Notes under the pieces: model-generated | Told to the model about the DNA's origin: nothing | Seen by the model: only the letters and a program-made list of their open reading frames with translations | Databases searched by the model: none | Program-made: the position numbers and the translations under genes | Shown: positions 1 through 8,595 of the stretch, one piece after another | How the letters are laid out: every line of letters begins with the position of its first letter | How positions within the stretch are numbered: position 1 is the stretch's first letter | Assembly (NCBI RefSeq): GCF_026072635.1 | Contig: NZ_AP023081.1 | Location: forward strand, 6,444,501 to 6,508,500 | Direction of reading: 5' to 3' | Length of the DNA: 64,000 nucleotides | Source of the DNA: Pseudomonas solani | Lineage (GTDB): Bacteria > Pseudomonadota > Gammaproteobacteria > Pseudomonadales > Pseudomonadaceae

Positions 1-381
1 CCGCCGAGCCTGGTGGTCGACAACTACTACGACGTCGGCAAGGGCATCAACACCTCGCTCGAGCGCGAGGAGCTGGCCAAGCGCCTCGGCATGAAGGCCC
101 AGGTGCGCCTGGATGACCAGAGCGGCGTGGTCCAGGTCAACCTGACCGGCAACAGCCACCCGCAACAGCTGGTGCTCAGCCTGCTCTCCCCCACCCAGCA
201 GGAGAAGGACCGCCGCATCGTGCTGCAACCGCAGTCCGGTGACCTGTACAGCGGCCACCTGGAAGACTCGGTCAGCGGCCGCCGCTTCGTCGAGTTGATC
301 GGCCAGGAAGATGGCCAGGACTGGCGCCTGTTCGAGGAAGAAACCCTCGAGAACGGCAGCGTGACCCTACTGGGCGAATAA
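1..381 (+). CDS. ccoH: FixH/CcoH family cbb3 oxidase assembly protein, C-terminal part
   Basis: This is the last 126 codons of a gene that begins before the window; the frame is open from base 1. The visible part (VDNYYDVGKGINTSLEREE, then a beta-rich domain ending LLGE) looks like the periplasmic domain of FixH/CcoH proteins, small membrane-anchored factors needed to assemble the high-affinity cbb3 cytochrome c oxidase. The N-terminal membrane helix lies outside the window. The gene ends 10 bases before ccoI and is the upstream member of the ccoGHIS operon. The identification rests on the sequence and strongly on context. Confidence 0.85.
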   Translation, partial: PPSLVVDNYYDVGKGINTSLEREELAKRLGMKAQVRLDDQSGVVQVNLTGNSHPQQLVLSLLSPTQQEKDRRIVLQPQSGDLYSGHLEDSVSGRRFVELIGQEDGQDWRLFEEETLENGSVTLLGE

Positions 382-391
382 GCCAGGCCCC

Positions 392-2791
392 ATGCCCGCG
401 CCCCTATCCTGCTACCACTGCGGCCTGCCGGTACCCTCCGGCAGCCCTTACGAGGCCCGCGTACTCGGTGAGACGCGGGCCATGTGCTGTCCGGGTTGCC
501 AAGCCGTGGCCGAAGCCATAGTCGCCGGCGGCCTGGAAGGCTACTACCGCCACCGCAGCGAAACCGCCGCCAACCCCGAAGCCCTGCCCAGCGCACTCCC
601 CGACGAACTGGCCCTGTTCGACCGCGAGGATGTGCAGCGCCCCTTCGTCCAGCACCAGGGCGAGCTCAGCGAAACCAGCCTGCTGATCGAAGGCATCAGC
701 TGCGCCGCCTGTGGCTGGCTGATCGAACGGCACCTGCGCACCCTGCCGGGCGTGGACGAGGCGCGCCTCAACCTGTCCAACCACCGCCTGCACGTGCGCT
801 GGTCCGACAGCCAGCTGCCCCTCAGCGAGCTGCTCAAGGAGCTGCGCCGCATCGGTTACGCCGGCCACCCCTACAAGGCCGATGACGCCGCCGAGCGCCT
901 GGCCGCCGAGAACAAGCGCGCCATGCGCCAGCTCGGTGTCGCCGGTCTACTGTGGATGCAGGTGATGATGGCCGCCATGGCCACCTGGCCCGAATTCAAC
1001 ATCGACCTGAGCCCGGAGCTGGACAAGATCCTGCGCTGGGTCAGCCTGTTCCTCACCACGCCCATCGTCTTCTACTGCTGCGGCCAGTTCTTCCGTGGCG
1101 CCCTGCGTGACCTGCGCACCCGCCACCTGAGCATGGACGTCTCGGTGTCCCTGGCCATCGGCGGGGCCTATGCCGCCGGCATCTGGTCCACCGTCACCGG
1201 CATCGGCGAGCTGTACTTCGACGCCGTCGGCATGTTCGCCCTGTTCCTCCTCGCCGGCCGCTACCTGGAGCGCCGCGCCCGTGAGCGCACCGCCGCCGCC
1301 ACCGCGCAACTGGTCAACCTGCTGCCCGCCTCCTGCCTGCGCCTGGACGCCAGTGGCCAGAGCCAGCGCATCCTCCTCGGCGAGCTGGCCGTGGGCGATC
1401 GCGTCCTGGTCCCACCGGGCGCACTGATGCCGGCGGACGGCCTGATCCTCGAAGGCCAGTCCAGCGTCGACGAATCCCTGCTCACCGGTGAATACCTGCC
1501 CCTGCCTCGCGGGCGCGGCGACGCCGTCACCGCCGGCACGCTCAACGTCGAAGGCCCGCTCACCCTCGAAGTGCAGGCACTCGGCGACCAGACCCGCCTC
1601 TCCGCCATCGTGCGCCTGCTGGAACGCGCCCAGGCGGACAAACCGCGCCTCGCCGAGCTGGCCGACAAGGTCGCGCAATGGTTCCTGATCATCGTGCTGC
1701 TGGCCGCCGCCATCGTCGGCCTGGCCTGGTGGCAGATCGACCCGTCGCGGGCCTTCTGGATCGTCCTCTCGCTGCTGGTCGCCACCTGCCCCTGCGCCCT
1801 CGCCCTGGCCACGCCCACCGCACTCACCACCGCCACCGGCAGCCTGCACAAACTCGGCCTGCTGCTGACCCGTGGTCACGTGCTGGAGGGGCTGAACCAG
1901 ATCGACACGGTGATCTTCGACAAGACCGGCACCCTCACCGAAGGCCGCCTCACCCTCAGCGCCATCCACCCCCTGGGCCCGCTCGACAACGACGCCTGCC
2001 TGGCCCTGGCTGCCGCGTTGGAGAACCGTTCGGAGCACCCCATCGCCCGCGCCTTCGGCCGCGCGCCACGCCCCGCCGAACAGGTGGAGAACGTCCCCGG
2101 CAAGGGCCTCGAAGGCCTTGTCGACGGCCAGCGCCTGCGCATCGGCCAGGCTGCGTTCGTGGCCGAGCTGGGCGGCTGGGCCGAGCCGGAGATTCCCGGC
2201 AGCAACGGCCAGTGGCTGCTGCTCGGCAATGAACAGGGCCCGCTGGCCTGGCTGGTGCTGGATGACCGCCTGCGCGAAGACGCCCCGCTGCTGCTCGATG
2301 CCTGCCGCGCCCGTGGCTGGCAGGTGATGCTGCTCTCCGGCGACAGCTCACCCATGGTCGGCGAGATCGCCCGTCGCCTCGGCATCGACGACGCCCGCGG
2401 CGGCCTCAGCCCCGACGCCAAGCTCGACGTGCTGCGCGACCTGCACCAGCAGGGCCGCCGCGTGCTGATGCTGGGCGACGGCGTCAACGACGTACCAGTC
2501 CTGGCCGGCGCCGACATCAGCGTCGCCATGGGCAGCGCCACCGACCTGGCCAAGACCAGCGCCGACGCCGTACTGCTCTCCAACCGCCTGGAAAGCCTCG
2601 TGCAGGCCCTCTCGGTGGCCGGTCGCACGCGCCGCATCATCATCCAGAACCTGGCCTGGGCGACCCTGTACAATGGCCTGGTTCTGCCCTTCGCGGCGCT
2701 GGGCTGGGTCACTCCGGTCTGGGCCGCATTCGGCATGTCGGTCAGCTCGCTGCTGGTGGTGATCAACGCCCTGCGGCTGGCCAGAAGCTAG
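392..2791 (+). CDS. ccoI: Copper-translocating P1B-type ATPase CcoI/FixI
   Basis: A 799-residue heavy-metal P-type ATPase of the inner membrane. In the CcoI/FixI group the enzyme supplies copper for the heme-copper centre of cbb3 oxidase. Visible features are an N-terminal Cys-rich segment (SCYHCG, CCPGC), an HMA domain with CxxC at about residues 104-107 (ISCAACGW), the membrane CPC motif at about 466-468, the phosphorylation motif DKTGTLT with Asp about 510, and the hinge motif GDGVNDVPVL. Length is normal for the family. The gene lies 10 bases after ccoH and is followed by ccoS. Assignment to CcoI rather than CopA rests on the extra N-terminal cysteines and the cco context. Confidence 0.95.
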   Translation: MPAPLSCYHCGLPVPSGSPYEARVLGETRAMCCPGCQAVAEAIVAGGLEGYYRHRSETAANPEALPSALPDELALFDREDVQRPFVQHQGELSETSLLIEGISCAACGWLIERHLRTLPGVDEARLNLSNHRLHVRWSDSQLPLSELLKELRRIGYAGHPYKADDAAERLAAENKRAMRQLGVAGLLWMQVMMAAMATWPEFNIDLSPELDKILRWVSLFLTTPIVFYCCGQFFRGALRDLRTRHLSMDVSVSLAIGGAYAAGIWSTVTGIGELYFDAVGMFALFLLAGRYLERRARERTAAATAQLVNLLPASCLRLDASGQSQRILLGELAVGDRVLVPPGALMPADGLILEGQSSVDESLLTGEYLPLPRGRGDAVTAGTLNVEGPLTLEVQALGDQTRLSAIVRLLERAQADKPRLAELADKVAQWFLIIVLLAAAIVGLAWWQIDPSRAFWIVLSLLVATCPCALALATPTALTTATGSLHKLGLLLTRGHVLEGLNQIDTVIFDKTGTLTEGRLTLSAIHPLGPLDNDACLALAAALENRSEHPIARAFGRAPRPAEQVENVPGKGLEGLVDGQRLRIGQAAFVAELGGWAEPEIPGSNGQWLLLGNEQGPLAWLVLDDRLREDAPLLLDACRARGWQVMLLSGDSSPMVGEIARRLGIDDARGGLSPDAKLDVLRDLHQQGRRVLMLGDGVNDVPVLAGADISVAMGSATDLAKTSADAVLLSNRLESLVQALSVAGRTRRIIIQNLAWATLYNGLVLPFAALGWVTPVWAAFGMSVSSLLVVINALRLARS

Positions 2792-2852
2792 AGACCGGTC
2801 GGGGCGCCCTCCCTTCCGGCCTATCGCCCAGGCTCCATAGCGAGATTTCCCG

Positions 2853-3089
2853 ATGCCTGCGTTATACATCCTGATCCCCGTCGCCATCGGCCTGGTCGGC
2901 TTCGCCATCTGGCTGTTCTTCTGGGCCGTGGACAGCGGCCAGTACGACGACCTCGACGGCCCCGCCCACAGCATCCTCTTCGACGACGAAGACCCGGGCC
3001 ACAAGGCCGGTATCGTCGAAGCCGACGAAAGCGAGGGCGAGAGCAAGAACGAGGAAAGCCCCGACGACGAGGACAAGCGCGGTGCTTGA
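2853..3089 (+). CDS. ccoS: cbb3-type cytochrome oxidase assembly protein CcoS
   Basis: A 78-residue protein with one N-terminal membrane helix (ALYILIPVAIGLVGFAIWLFFWAV) followed by a short conserved stretch (DSGQYDDLDGPAHSILFDDE) and an acidic tail. This is the CcoS/FixS pattern. CcoS is needed for insertion of heme and copper into the cbb3 catalytic subunit, acting with CcoI. The stop overlaps the next start by eight bases, so the two genes are probably translationally coupled. The tail rich in Glu, Asp and Lys is longer than in the shortest family members. Confidence 0.9.
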   Translation: MPALYILIPVAIGLVGFAIWLFFWAVDSGQYDDLDGPAHSILFDDEDPGHKAGIVEADESEGESKNEESPDDEDKRGA

Positions 3090-3765
3090 ACTGGCACCCC
3101 TGCTGGTTTCGGCGCTGATCCTCGGCCTGCTGGGCGGCGGCCACTGCATCGGCATGTGCGGCGGCCTGATGGGCGCCCTGACCCTGGCCATCCCGCCGGA
3201 GCAACGTGCTCGACGCTTCCGCCTGCTGATCGCCTACAACCTCGGCCGCATCCTCAGCTACACCACCGCCGGCCTGCTCATCGGCCTGGCCGGCTGGGCC
3301 GTGGCCAGCAGCCCGGCGGCCATGGTGCTGCGGGTGATCGCAGCACTGCTGCTGATCACCATGGGGCTCTACCTGGCAGGCTGGTGGAGCGGCCTGACCC
3401 GTATCGAAGCGTTGGGGCGCGGCCTCTGGCGTCATATCCAGCCGGTGGCGAGCAAGCTGCTGCCGGTCTCCACCCTGCCCCGCGCGCTGCTGCTCGGCGC
3501 CCTCTGGGGCTGGCTGCCCTGCGGCCTGGTCTATAGCACCCTGCTGTGGGCGGCCAGCCAGGGCTCGGCCAGTGAAAGCGCCCTGCTGATGCTGGCCTTC
3601 GGCCTCGGCACCTGGCCGGTGCTGCTGGCCACCGGCCTCGCCGCCGAACGCATCACCGCTCTGCTGCGCAAACGTGGCATCCGCATCGCCGGCGGCCTGC
3701 TGGTGATCCTCTTCGGCATCTGGACCCTGCCCGGCCCGCACCAGCATTGGTTGATGGGGCACTGA
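3082..3765 (+). CDS. TauE/SafE family membrane protein (DsbD-like) next to cco genes
   Basis: A 227-residue integral membrane protein with about six hydrophobic helices and the N-terminal motif GGGHCIGMCGGL, whose two cysteines are typical of the DsbD-like group within TauE/SafE (COG2836). It starts at GTG inside the end of ccoS. Its constant position behind ccoS in pseudomonads points to a role in cbb3 maturation, for example copper or thiol handling across the inner membrane. That role is inferred; the general family name of sulfite exporter should not be taken as function. Confidence 0.85.
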   Translation: MLELAPLLVSALILGLLGGGHCIGMCGGLMGALTLAIPPEQRARRFRLLIAYNLGRILSYTTAGLLIGLAGWAVASSPAAMVLRVIAALLLITMGLYLAGWWSGLTRIEALGRGLWRHIQPVASKLLPVSTLPRALLLGALWGWLPCGLVYSTLLWAASQGSASESALLMLAFGLGTWPVLLATGLAAERITALLRKRGIRIAGGLLVILFGIWTLPGPHQHWLMGH

Positions 3766-3769
3766 CAGC

Positions 3770-3814
3770 GAAGCTGGAAGCTGGAAGCTGGAAGCTGGAA
3801 GCTGGAAGCTGGAA
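3770..3814 (+). repeat. Heptanucleotide tandem repeat (GAAGCTG)x6
   Basis: Six perfect head-to-tail copies of GAAGCTG, then a partial GAA, start a few bases after the stop of the TauE-like gene and lie about 155 bases upstream of hemN. Because the unit is 7 bp and noncoding, copy number could vary between strains without affecting a protein. Confidence 0.9.
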
Positions 3815-3968
3815 AGTCTGGCACGGCGAGTTGTGGGGTCGAGCATTGATTCGAGCGCATGAGCAGCCACCGGGCCCCGGCGCTGCGACAGCATGACCCA
3901 GGTCAAGAAGCGCCGGTCAGGCGGCACCTAGACTGCCGAGCACTGACTGCTGAACCTGGAATGCCCGC

Positions 3969-5350
3969 ATGCTCGACGATATTCGCTGGGACTCCGGCCT
4001 GATCCGCCGTTACGACGCCGCAGGCCCTCGTTACACCTCCTACCCGACCGCCGTGCAATTCAACGAGCGCATCGGCTCCTTCGACCTGCTTCACGCGCTG
4101 CGCGACAGCCGCAAGGCCCTGCGCCCGGTCTCGCTCTATGTGCATGTGCCGTTCTGCGCGAACATCTGCTACTACTGCGCCTGCAACAAGGTCATCACCA
4201 AGGATCGCGGCCGCGCCCTGCCCTACCTGGAAAAGCTCGAGCGCGAGATCGAACTGATCGCCTGCCACCTCGACCCGCAACAGAAGGTCGAGCAACTGCA
4301 CTTCGGCGGTGGCACGCCGACCTTCCTCAGCCACGACGAACTGCGCCGCCTCATGGGGCACCTGCGCCAGCACTTCAGCCTGCTCGATGACGATTCGGGG
4401 ATTACGGCATCGAGATCGACCCGCGTGAAGCAGACTGGTCGACCATGGGGCTGCTGCGCGAGCTGGGCTTCAACCGCGTCAGCCTGGGCGTGCAGGACCT
4501 CGACCCGGTGGTGCAGCGCGCCGTCAATCGGCTGCAGAGCCTGGAGGAGACCCGCGCCATCGTCGAAGCGGCGCGCACGCTGCAGTTCCGCTCGGTGAAC
4601 ATCGACCTGATCTACGGCCTGCCCCGGCAGACGCCGGAAAGCTTCGCGCGCACCGTGGCCGAAGTCATCGCCCTGCAGCCGGACCGGCTCTCGGTGTTCA
4701 ACTATGCGCACCTGCCGGAACGCTTCATGCCCCAGCGGCGCATCAAGACCGAGGAGCTGCCGAGCCCCGCGCAGAAGCTGGAGATGCTCCAGCGCAGCAT
4801 CGAACAGCTGACCAGCGCCGGGTACCGCTACATCGGCATGGACCACTTCGCCCTGCCCGACGACGAACTGGCCATCGCCCAGGAAGACGGCCGCCTGCAA
4901 CGCAACTTCCAGGGCTACACCACCCATGGGCACTGCGACCTGATCGGCCTCGGCGTCTCCGCCATCAGCCAGATCGGCGACCTTTACTGCCAGAACGACG
5001 CCAACATCGCCACTTACCAGGAAAAGCTGCAAAACGGCCTGCTCGCCACCCGACGCGGCCTCGCCTGCATCGAGGACGACCGCATCCGCCGGGCGGTGAT
5101 CCAGCAGTTGATCTGCGAATTCGAGCTGGATTTCCAGTCGATCGAAGCGCTCTTCAACATCGAATTCAGGGGGTATTTCGCGGATATCTGGCCGCAGCTG
5201 GAGCAGATGTCCGCCGATGGCCTGATCACCCTCAGCGAGCGCGGCATCGACATCCTGCCGCCCGGGCGCCTGCTGGTGCGCTCGGTGTGCATGCTCTTCG
5301 ACCACTACCTGACGCCAGAGACCACCCAGCGTTTCTCCCGGGTGATCTGA
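3969..5350 (+). pseudogene. hemN: Oxygen-independent coproporphyrinogen III oxidase, frameshifted as sequenced
   Basis: HemN is a radical-SAM enzyme that decarboxylates coproporphyrinogen III to protoporphyrinogen IX without oxygen. The N-terminal part shows the cluster motif C63-x3-C67-x2-C70 plus C72 (FCANICYYCACNK) and continues in frame to about residue 145. From about base 4401 the protein continues in another frame (MGLLRELGFNRVSLGVQDLDP and onward) to the normal C-terminus. The span is 1382 bases, one short of 461 codons; adding one G to the GGGG run at 4397-4400 gives an uninterrupted 460-residue protein, the usual length. The gene sits between the cco genes and anr as in P. aeruginosa. 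The shift is more likely a sequencing error than inactivation. Confidence 0.9.
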
Positions 5351-5356
5351 GGGGCA

Positions 5357-5836
5357 TCACTTCATCAGCAGCTGGGCGGCCTCGAGCATCTGCTCGCCGC
5401 TCAGGCCTGCGTCGCGCATGGCCTTCATCAGGCTGGCGGTGGCCTGGGAAATGGCGCCGTTGAGGCTGGAAATCTCGCTTTGCAGGCCTTCCATGCTGCG
5501 TAGGCGAGTTTCCTCGTCCAGGCTCTGGTCGGTGGCGATCGACTGGAGCTCGGCCATCTTCTCGCGCAGGTCTTCCTTCAGCTTGCGAATCATCTTGAGG
5601 ATCTGCTTGACGGTGTCCGGCAAGCTGCTCTCGTCGATATCCTGGTTCTTCTTCGCCTCATCGGAGCGCGCCTTGCCCGCTTCGGACAGGCTCACGCGGA
5701 TGCCCACGTGGCCGATACGGTCGTCGAGGCCGCCGTCGGCACTCTCTTCACCCTGCCCGGCATCCCTGGCCTCATCACCACGCGCAGCCGCGAAACGCTG
5801 GCCGATCTGCGGCCAGCCGGAAACGTCTACTCTCAT
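5357..5836 (-). CDS. Conserved hypothetical coiled-coil protein between hemN and anr
   Basis: A 159-residue cytoplasmic protein without a signal peptide. The N-terminal third is polar and low in structure. The C-terminal two thirds is strongly helical and heptad-like (LPDTVKQILKMIRKLKEDLREKMAELQ, then LQSEISSLNGAISQATASLMKAMRDAG), suggesting a coiled coil. The second of two nearby ATGs is chosen because GGAG precedes it by nine bases. The gene is convergent with hemN and divergent from anr, a position seen in P. aeruginosa. I do not recognise a function. Confidence 0.75.
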   Translation of the reverse strand: MRVDVSGWPQIGQRFAAARGDEARDAGQGEESADGGLDDRIGHVGIRVSLSEAGKARSDEAKKNQDIDESSLPDTVKQILKMIRKLKEDLREKMAELQSIATDQSLDEETRLRSMEGLQSEISSLNGAISQATASLMKAMRDAGLSGEQMLEAAQLLMK

Positions 5837-5986
5837 GATCGCTCGCTCCATTGGGATCAATACCGAGATATCGACTGCGCAACGAAGAACTTGAATACGT
5901 TTCCTTCGGCCTTTTCCTAGCCCTGAGCGCGCCCCATGCGTTACCCTTACGCCCATTGTGTGTTTGCTTTTGCAAGGGATCCGTGG

Positions 5987-6721
5987 ATGTCCGAGATCAT
6001 CAAGGTACGCAACCTGCCTCAGGCACATTGCAAGGACTGCAGCCTCGCCGCCCTTTGCCTGCCCCTGTCGCTGAACATGGAAGACATGGACTCGCTGGAC
6101 GAAATCGTCAAGCGCGGTCGTCCACTGAAGAAAGGGGACTACCTGTTCCGCCAGGGCGACACCTTCGAGTCGGTATTTGCCGTGCGTTCCGGTGCGCTGA
6201 AAACCTTCGGTGTCACCGATGCCGGCGAAGAGCAGATCACCGGCTTCCACCTGCCCAGCGAGCTGGTCGGCCTCTCCGGCATGGACACCGAGCTCTACCC
6301 GGTATCCGCCCAGGCACTGGAAACCACCTCGGTCTGCGAAATTCCCTTCGAGCGCCTCGACGAGCTCTCCGTCCAGCTGCCGCAACTGCGTCGCCAGTTG
6401 ATGCGCGTCATGAGCCGCGAAATCCGTGACGACCAGCAGATGATGCTGCTGCTCTCCAAGAAAACCGCCGACGAGCGCATCGCCACCTTCCTGGTGAACC
6501 TCTCCGCGCGCTTCCGTGCCCGCGGTTTCTCGGCCAACCAGTTCCGCCTGGCCATGTCGCGCAATGAGATCGGCAACTACCTGGGCCTTGCGGTCGAGAC
6601 CGTCTCCCGCGTGTTCACCCGCTTCCAGCAGAGCAACCTGATCGCCGCCGAAGGCAAGGAAGTGCACATCCTCGATCCCATCGAGCTCTGCGCCCTCGCT
6701 GGCGGCAGCATCGAAGACTGA
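5987..6721 (+). CDS. anr: Anaerobic transcriptional regulator Anr (FNR family)
   Basis: A 244-residue CRP/FNR-family regulator that senses oxygen through a [4Fe-4S] cluster and activates genes for low-oxygen respiration, denitrification and heme synthesis. Cluster ligands are visible as C15, C18 and C24 (HCKDCSLAALC) plus C117 (SVCEIPF). A cyclic-nucleotide-type beta roll (about 30-150) is followed by the winged helix, with recognition sequence ETVSRVF. The start at 5987 gives exactly the length of P. aeruginosa Anr; an upstream ATG at 5936 in the same frame would add an unconserved 17 residues. Known targets of Anr include the cbb3 genes and hemN, both encoded just upstream. Confidence 0.97.
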   Translation: MSEIIKVRNLPQAHCKDCSLAALCLPLSLNMEDMDSLDEIVKRGRPLKKGDYLFRQGDTFESVFAVRSGALKTFGVTDAGEEQITGFHLPSELVGLSGMDTELYPVSAQALETTSVCEIPFERLDELSVQLPQLRRQLMRVMSREIRDDQQMMLLLSKKTADERIATFLVNLSARFRARGFSANQFRLAMSRNEIGNYLGLAVETVSRVFTRFQQSNLIAAEGKEVHILDPIELCALAGGSIED

Positions 6722-6726
6722 TCCCC

Positions 6727-6748
6727 GCGCCGGCCGCTCGGCCGGCGC
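6727..6748 (+). terminator. GC-rich hairpin after anr
   Basis: A perfect 9-bp inverted repeat (GCGCCGGCC / GGCCGGCGC) with a 4-base loop lies directly behind the anr stop. No T-run follows, so it may act as an attenuator or mRNA-stabilising hairpin instead of a full terminator. Confidence 0.45.
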
Positions 6749-6774
6749 CCTCCCCTCTCTCCAGGTTCCGCACC

Positions 6775-7323
6775 ATGATTTTCGACGAATTCGATATCAA
6801 GACCCTGATCCGCCCGGTGGTGGACTTCCCCAAGCCCGGCGTGGTCTTCCGCGATATCACCCCGCTGTTCCAGTCCCCCCGCGCCCTGCGCCTGGTGGTG
6901 GACAGCTTCATCCAGCGCTACGTCGAAGCCGAGTTCAGCCACATCGCCGCCATGGATGCCCGCGGCTTCCTGATCGGCTCCATCGTCGCCTATGAGCTGA
7001 ACAAGCCGCTGGTGCTGTTCCGCAAGCAGGGCAAGCTGCCCGCCGACGTACTCACCCAGGGCTACCAGACCGAGTACGGCGAAGCCTTCCTCGAAGTGCA
7101 CAGCGACAGCCTCTGCGACGGCGACAAGGTCCTGATCTTCGATGACCTGATCGCCACCGGCGGCACCCTGCTGGCCGCCACCGCCCTGGTCCGCCGCATG
7201 GGCGCCAGCGTGTTCGAGGCCGCCGCCATCATCGACCTGCCGGAACTCGGCGGCTCCCAGCGCCTGCAGGACATCGGCATCCCCACCTTCTCGCTCACCG
7301 CCTTCGCCCTCGACGAGAAGTGA
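6775..7323 (+). CDS. apt: Adenine phosphoribosyltransferase
   Basis: A 182-residue cytoplasmic purine-salvage enzyme converting adenine and PRPP to AMP and pyrophosphate. It shows the family start (IKTLIRPVVDFPKPGVVFRDITPLF, residues about 8-31), the conserved AAMDARGFLIGSIVAYEL segment, and the PRPP-binding motif VLIFDDLIATGGTLL near residue 125. Length matches the family. It lies 53 bases downstream of anr, as in P. aeruginosa, with a hairpin between them. Confidence 0.97.
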   Translation: MIFDEFDIKTLIRPVVDFPKPGVVFRDITPLFQSPRALRLVVDSFIQRYVEAEFSHIAAMDARGFLIGSIVAYELNKPLVLFRKQGKLPADVLTQGYQTEYGEAFLEVHSDSLCDGDKVLIFDDLIATGGTLLAATALVRRMGASVFEAAAIIDLPELGGSQRLQDIGIPTFSLTAFALDEK

Positions 7324-7329
7324 TCTGTC

Positions 7330-7350
7330 GGGGCCTGCACGCCAGGCCCC
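7330..7350 (+). terminator. Hairpin after apt
   Basis: Inverted repeat GGGGCCTG / CAGGCCCC with a 5-base loop starts six bases past the apt stop. It is followed by AATCCCC and not a T-run, so it is a plausible but imperfect terminator. Confidence 0.45.
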
Positions 7351-7485
7351 AATCCCCTCCCAAAGTCTGAACCCATGGCATTTGCGCCAGGCTTGCGGCC
7401 GCCCGCGCGAAACCGGGGCGAGCCCCTGGCCGCTCGGGCCATGGCGGGCAATGATGGCGACCCCTGCGTACAACAAGAGGTCGCC

Positions 7486-8451
7486 ATGAACCCTCGCAGC
7501 AAGCTCTCCGACTGCTTCAGCCGTGAAGAAATCCAGCGCCTGAGCCAGCGCTCCGACGCCGCCGGCTGGTGGGCCGTCGGCTCCACCTGGGCGATCATCG
7601 CCGCCACCTTCGCCGTGCTCGCCCTCTGGCCCAACCCGGTGACCTTCGTTCTCGCCCTGGTCATCCTCGGCGGCCGCCAGCTGGCCCTGGCCATCCTCAT
7701 GCACGAAGCCGCCCACGGCACGCTGTTCCGCACCCGCTGGCTGAACGACCGCCTTACCGACTGGCTCTGCGCGCGGGTCATCTGGGTCGACGTCGCCCGC
7801 TACCGCAAGCACCACATCCGCCACCACGCCCACACCGGCACCGATGAGGACCCGGACTGGAGCCTGTCGCGCCCCTTCCCCACCCGCCGCGCCTCGCTGC
7901 TGCGCAAGTTCGCCCGCGACCTGTCCGGCATCAGCGGCCTGCGCCGGCTACTGGGCCAGCTGCTGATGGACCTGGGCGTGCTGGAGTACACCGTGGCCGC
8001 CGAGGTCACCCGGCGCCCCCGGGGCGATCGCCGCTGGCACCACTACCTCGCCGAAGGCGCCCGCAACATGGGGCCGATGCTCCTGGCCAACGCCGTGCTG
8101 GCCGGGGTCCTGGCCGCTTGCGGCGAGTTCTGGCTGTTCGGCGTCTGGTGGCTGGCCAACCTCACCACCTACAGCCTGTTCATGCGCATCCGCTCCCTGG
8201 CCGAGCACGCCTGCACCGAGCGCGGCCGCGACATGCTGCGCAACACCCGCACCACCCATGCCGGCTGGCTGGCGCGGGCCACCGTCGCGCCGTTGCGGGT
8301 GAACTACCACATCGAGCACCACCTGATGGCCGCCCTGCCCTGGTTCCGCCTGGCCGAAGCCCACCGGCTGCTGCGCCAGCGCGGCCTGGTGCCGGTCCCT
8401 CCCGGCTATCTGGAGGTGCTGCGCCGGGTCAGCGAGACGGCCACAAAATAG
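7486..8451 (+). CDS. Membrane fatty acid desaturase family protein
   Basis: A 321-residue membrane di-iron enzyme of the fatty acid desaturase/hydroxylase superfamily. The three histidine boxes are visible: HEAAHG (HxxxH), the run KHHIRHHAHT (HxxHH) and HIEHHLM (HxxHH), with hydrophobic helices between them. Such enzymes insert double bonds or hydroxyls into acyl chains using O2 and an electron donor. The start at 7486 is preceded by AAGAGG and lacks the Pro/Arg-rich, unconserved extension that an upstream ATG would give. The exact substrate cannot be told from sequence; lipids or carotenoids are possible. Confidence 0.85.
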   Translation: MNPRSKLSDCFSREEIQRLSQRSDAAGWWAVGSTWAIIAATFAVLALWPNPVTFVLALVILGGRQLALAILMHEAAHGTLFRTRWLNDRLTDWLCARVIWVDVARYRKHHIRHHAHTGTDEDPDWSLSRPFPTRRASLLRKFARDLSGISGLRRLLGQLLMDLGVLEYTVAAEVTRRPRGDRRWHHYLAEGARNMGPMLLANAVLAGVLAACGEFWLFGVWWLANLTTYSLFMRIRSLAEHACTERGRDMLRNTRTTHAGWLARATVAPLRVNYHIEHHLMAALPWFRLAEAHRLLRQRGLVPVPPGYLEVLRRVSETATK

Positions 8452-8595
8452 CCATAACCCGCCGAAAGTTGGTCGGTGGGAGCGTGCGAAAACTGCGTTA
8501 ATCCTCAACAGTTACATCGTTCGATGGCACGGTCAGCCGTGTCAGCAAGAGCCAGACAACAACAAGGGACGGCTCCCAACCACGAGGATTGCCCA

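Noticed and set aside
947..2038. Long antisense frames across ccoI and many other genes
   Set aside because: They arise from third-position GC bias; composition is abnormal and no ribosome site or motif supports them.
3770..3814. CRISPR-like array
   Set aside because: The unit is 7 bp with no spacers. No CRISPR array or cas gene was seen in the window.
3841..3870. Possible Anr/FNR box (TTGAT-N4-GCGCA) before hemN
   Set aside because: Only the left half fits TTGAT-N4-ATCAA; the right half matches two of five bases. It is too weak to report as a site, although hemN is a known Anr target in the genus.
5836..5986. Possible FNR-type half-site (GGGATCAAT) before anr
   Set aside because: Only one half of the palindrome is present.
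5936..5986. Upstream ATG for anr adding 17 residues
   Set aside because: The extension is unconserved and the shorter form matches the known 244-residue length.
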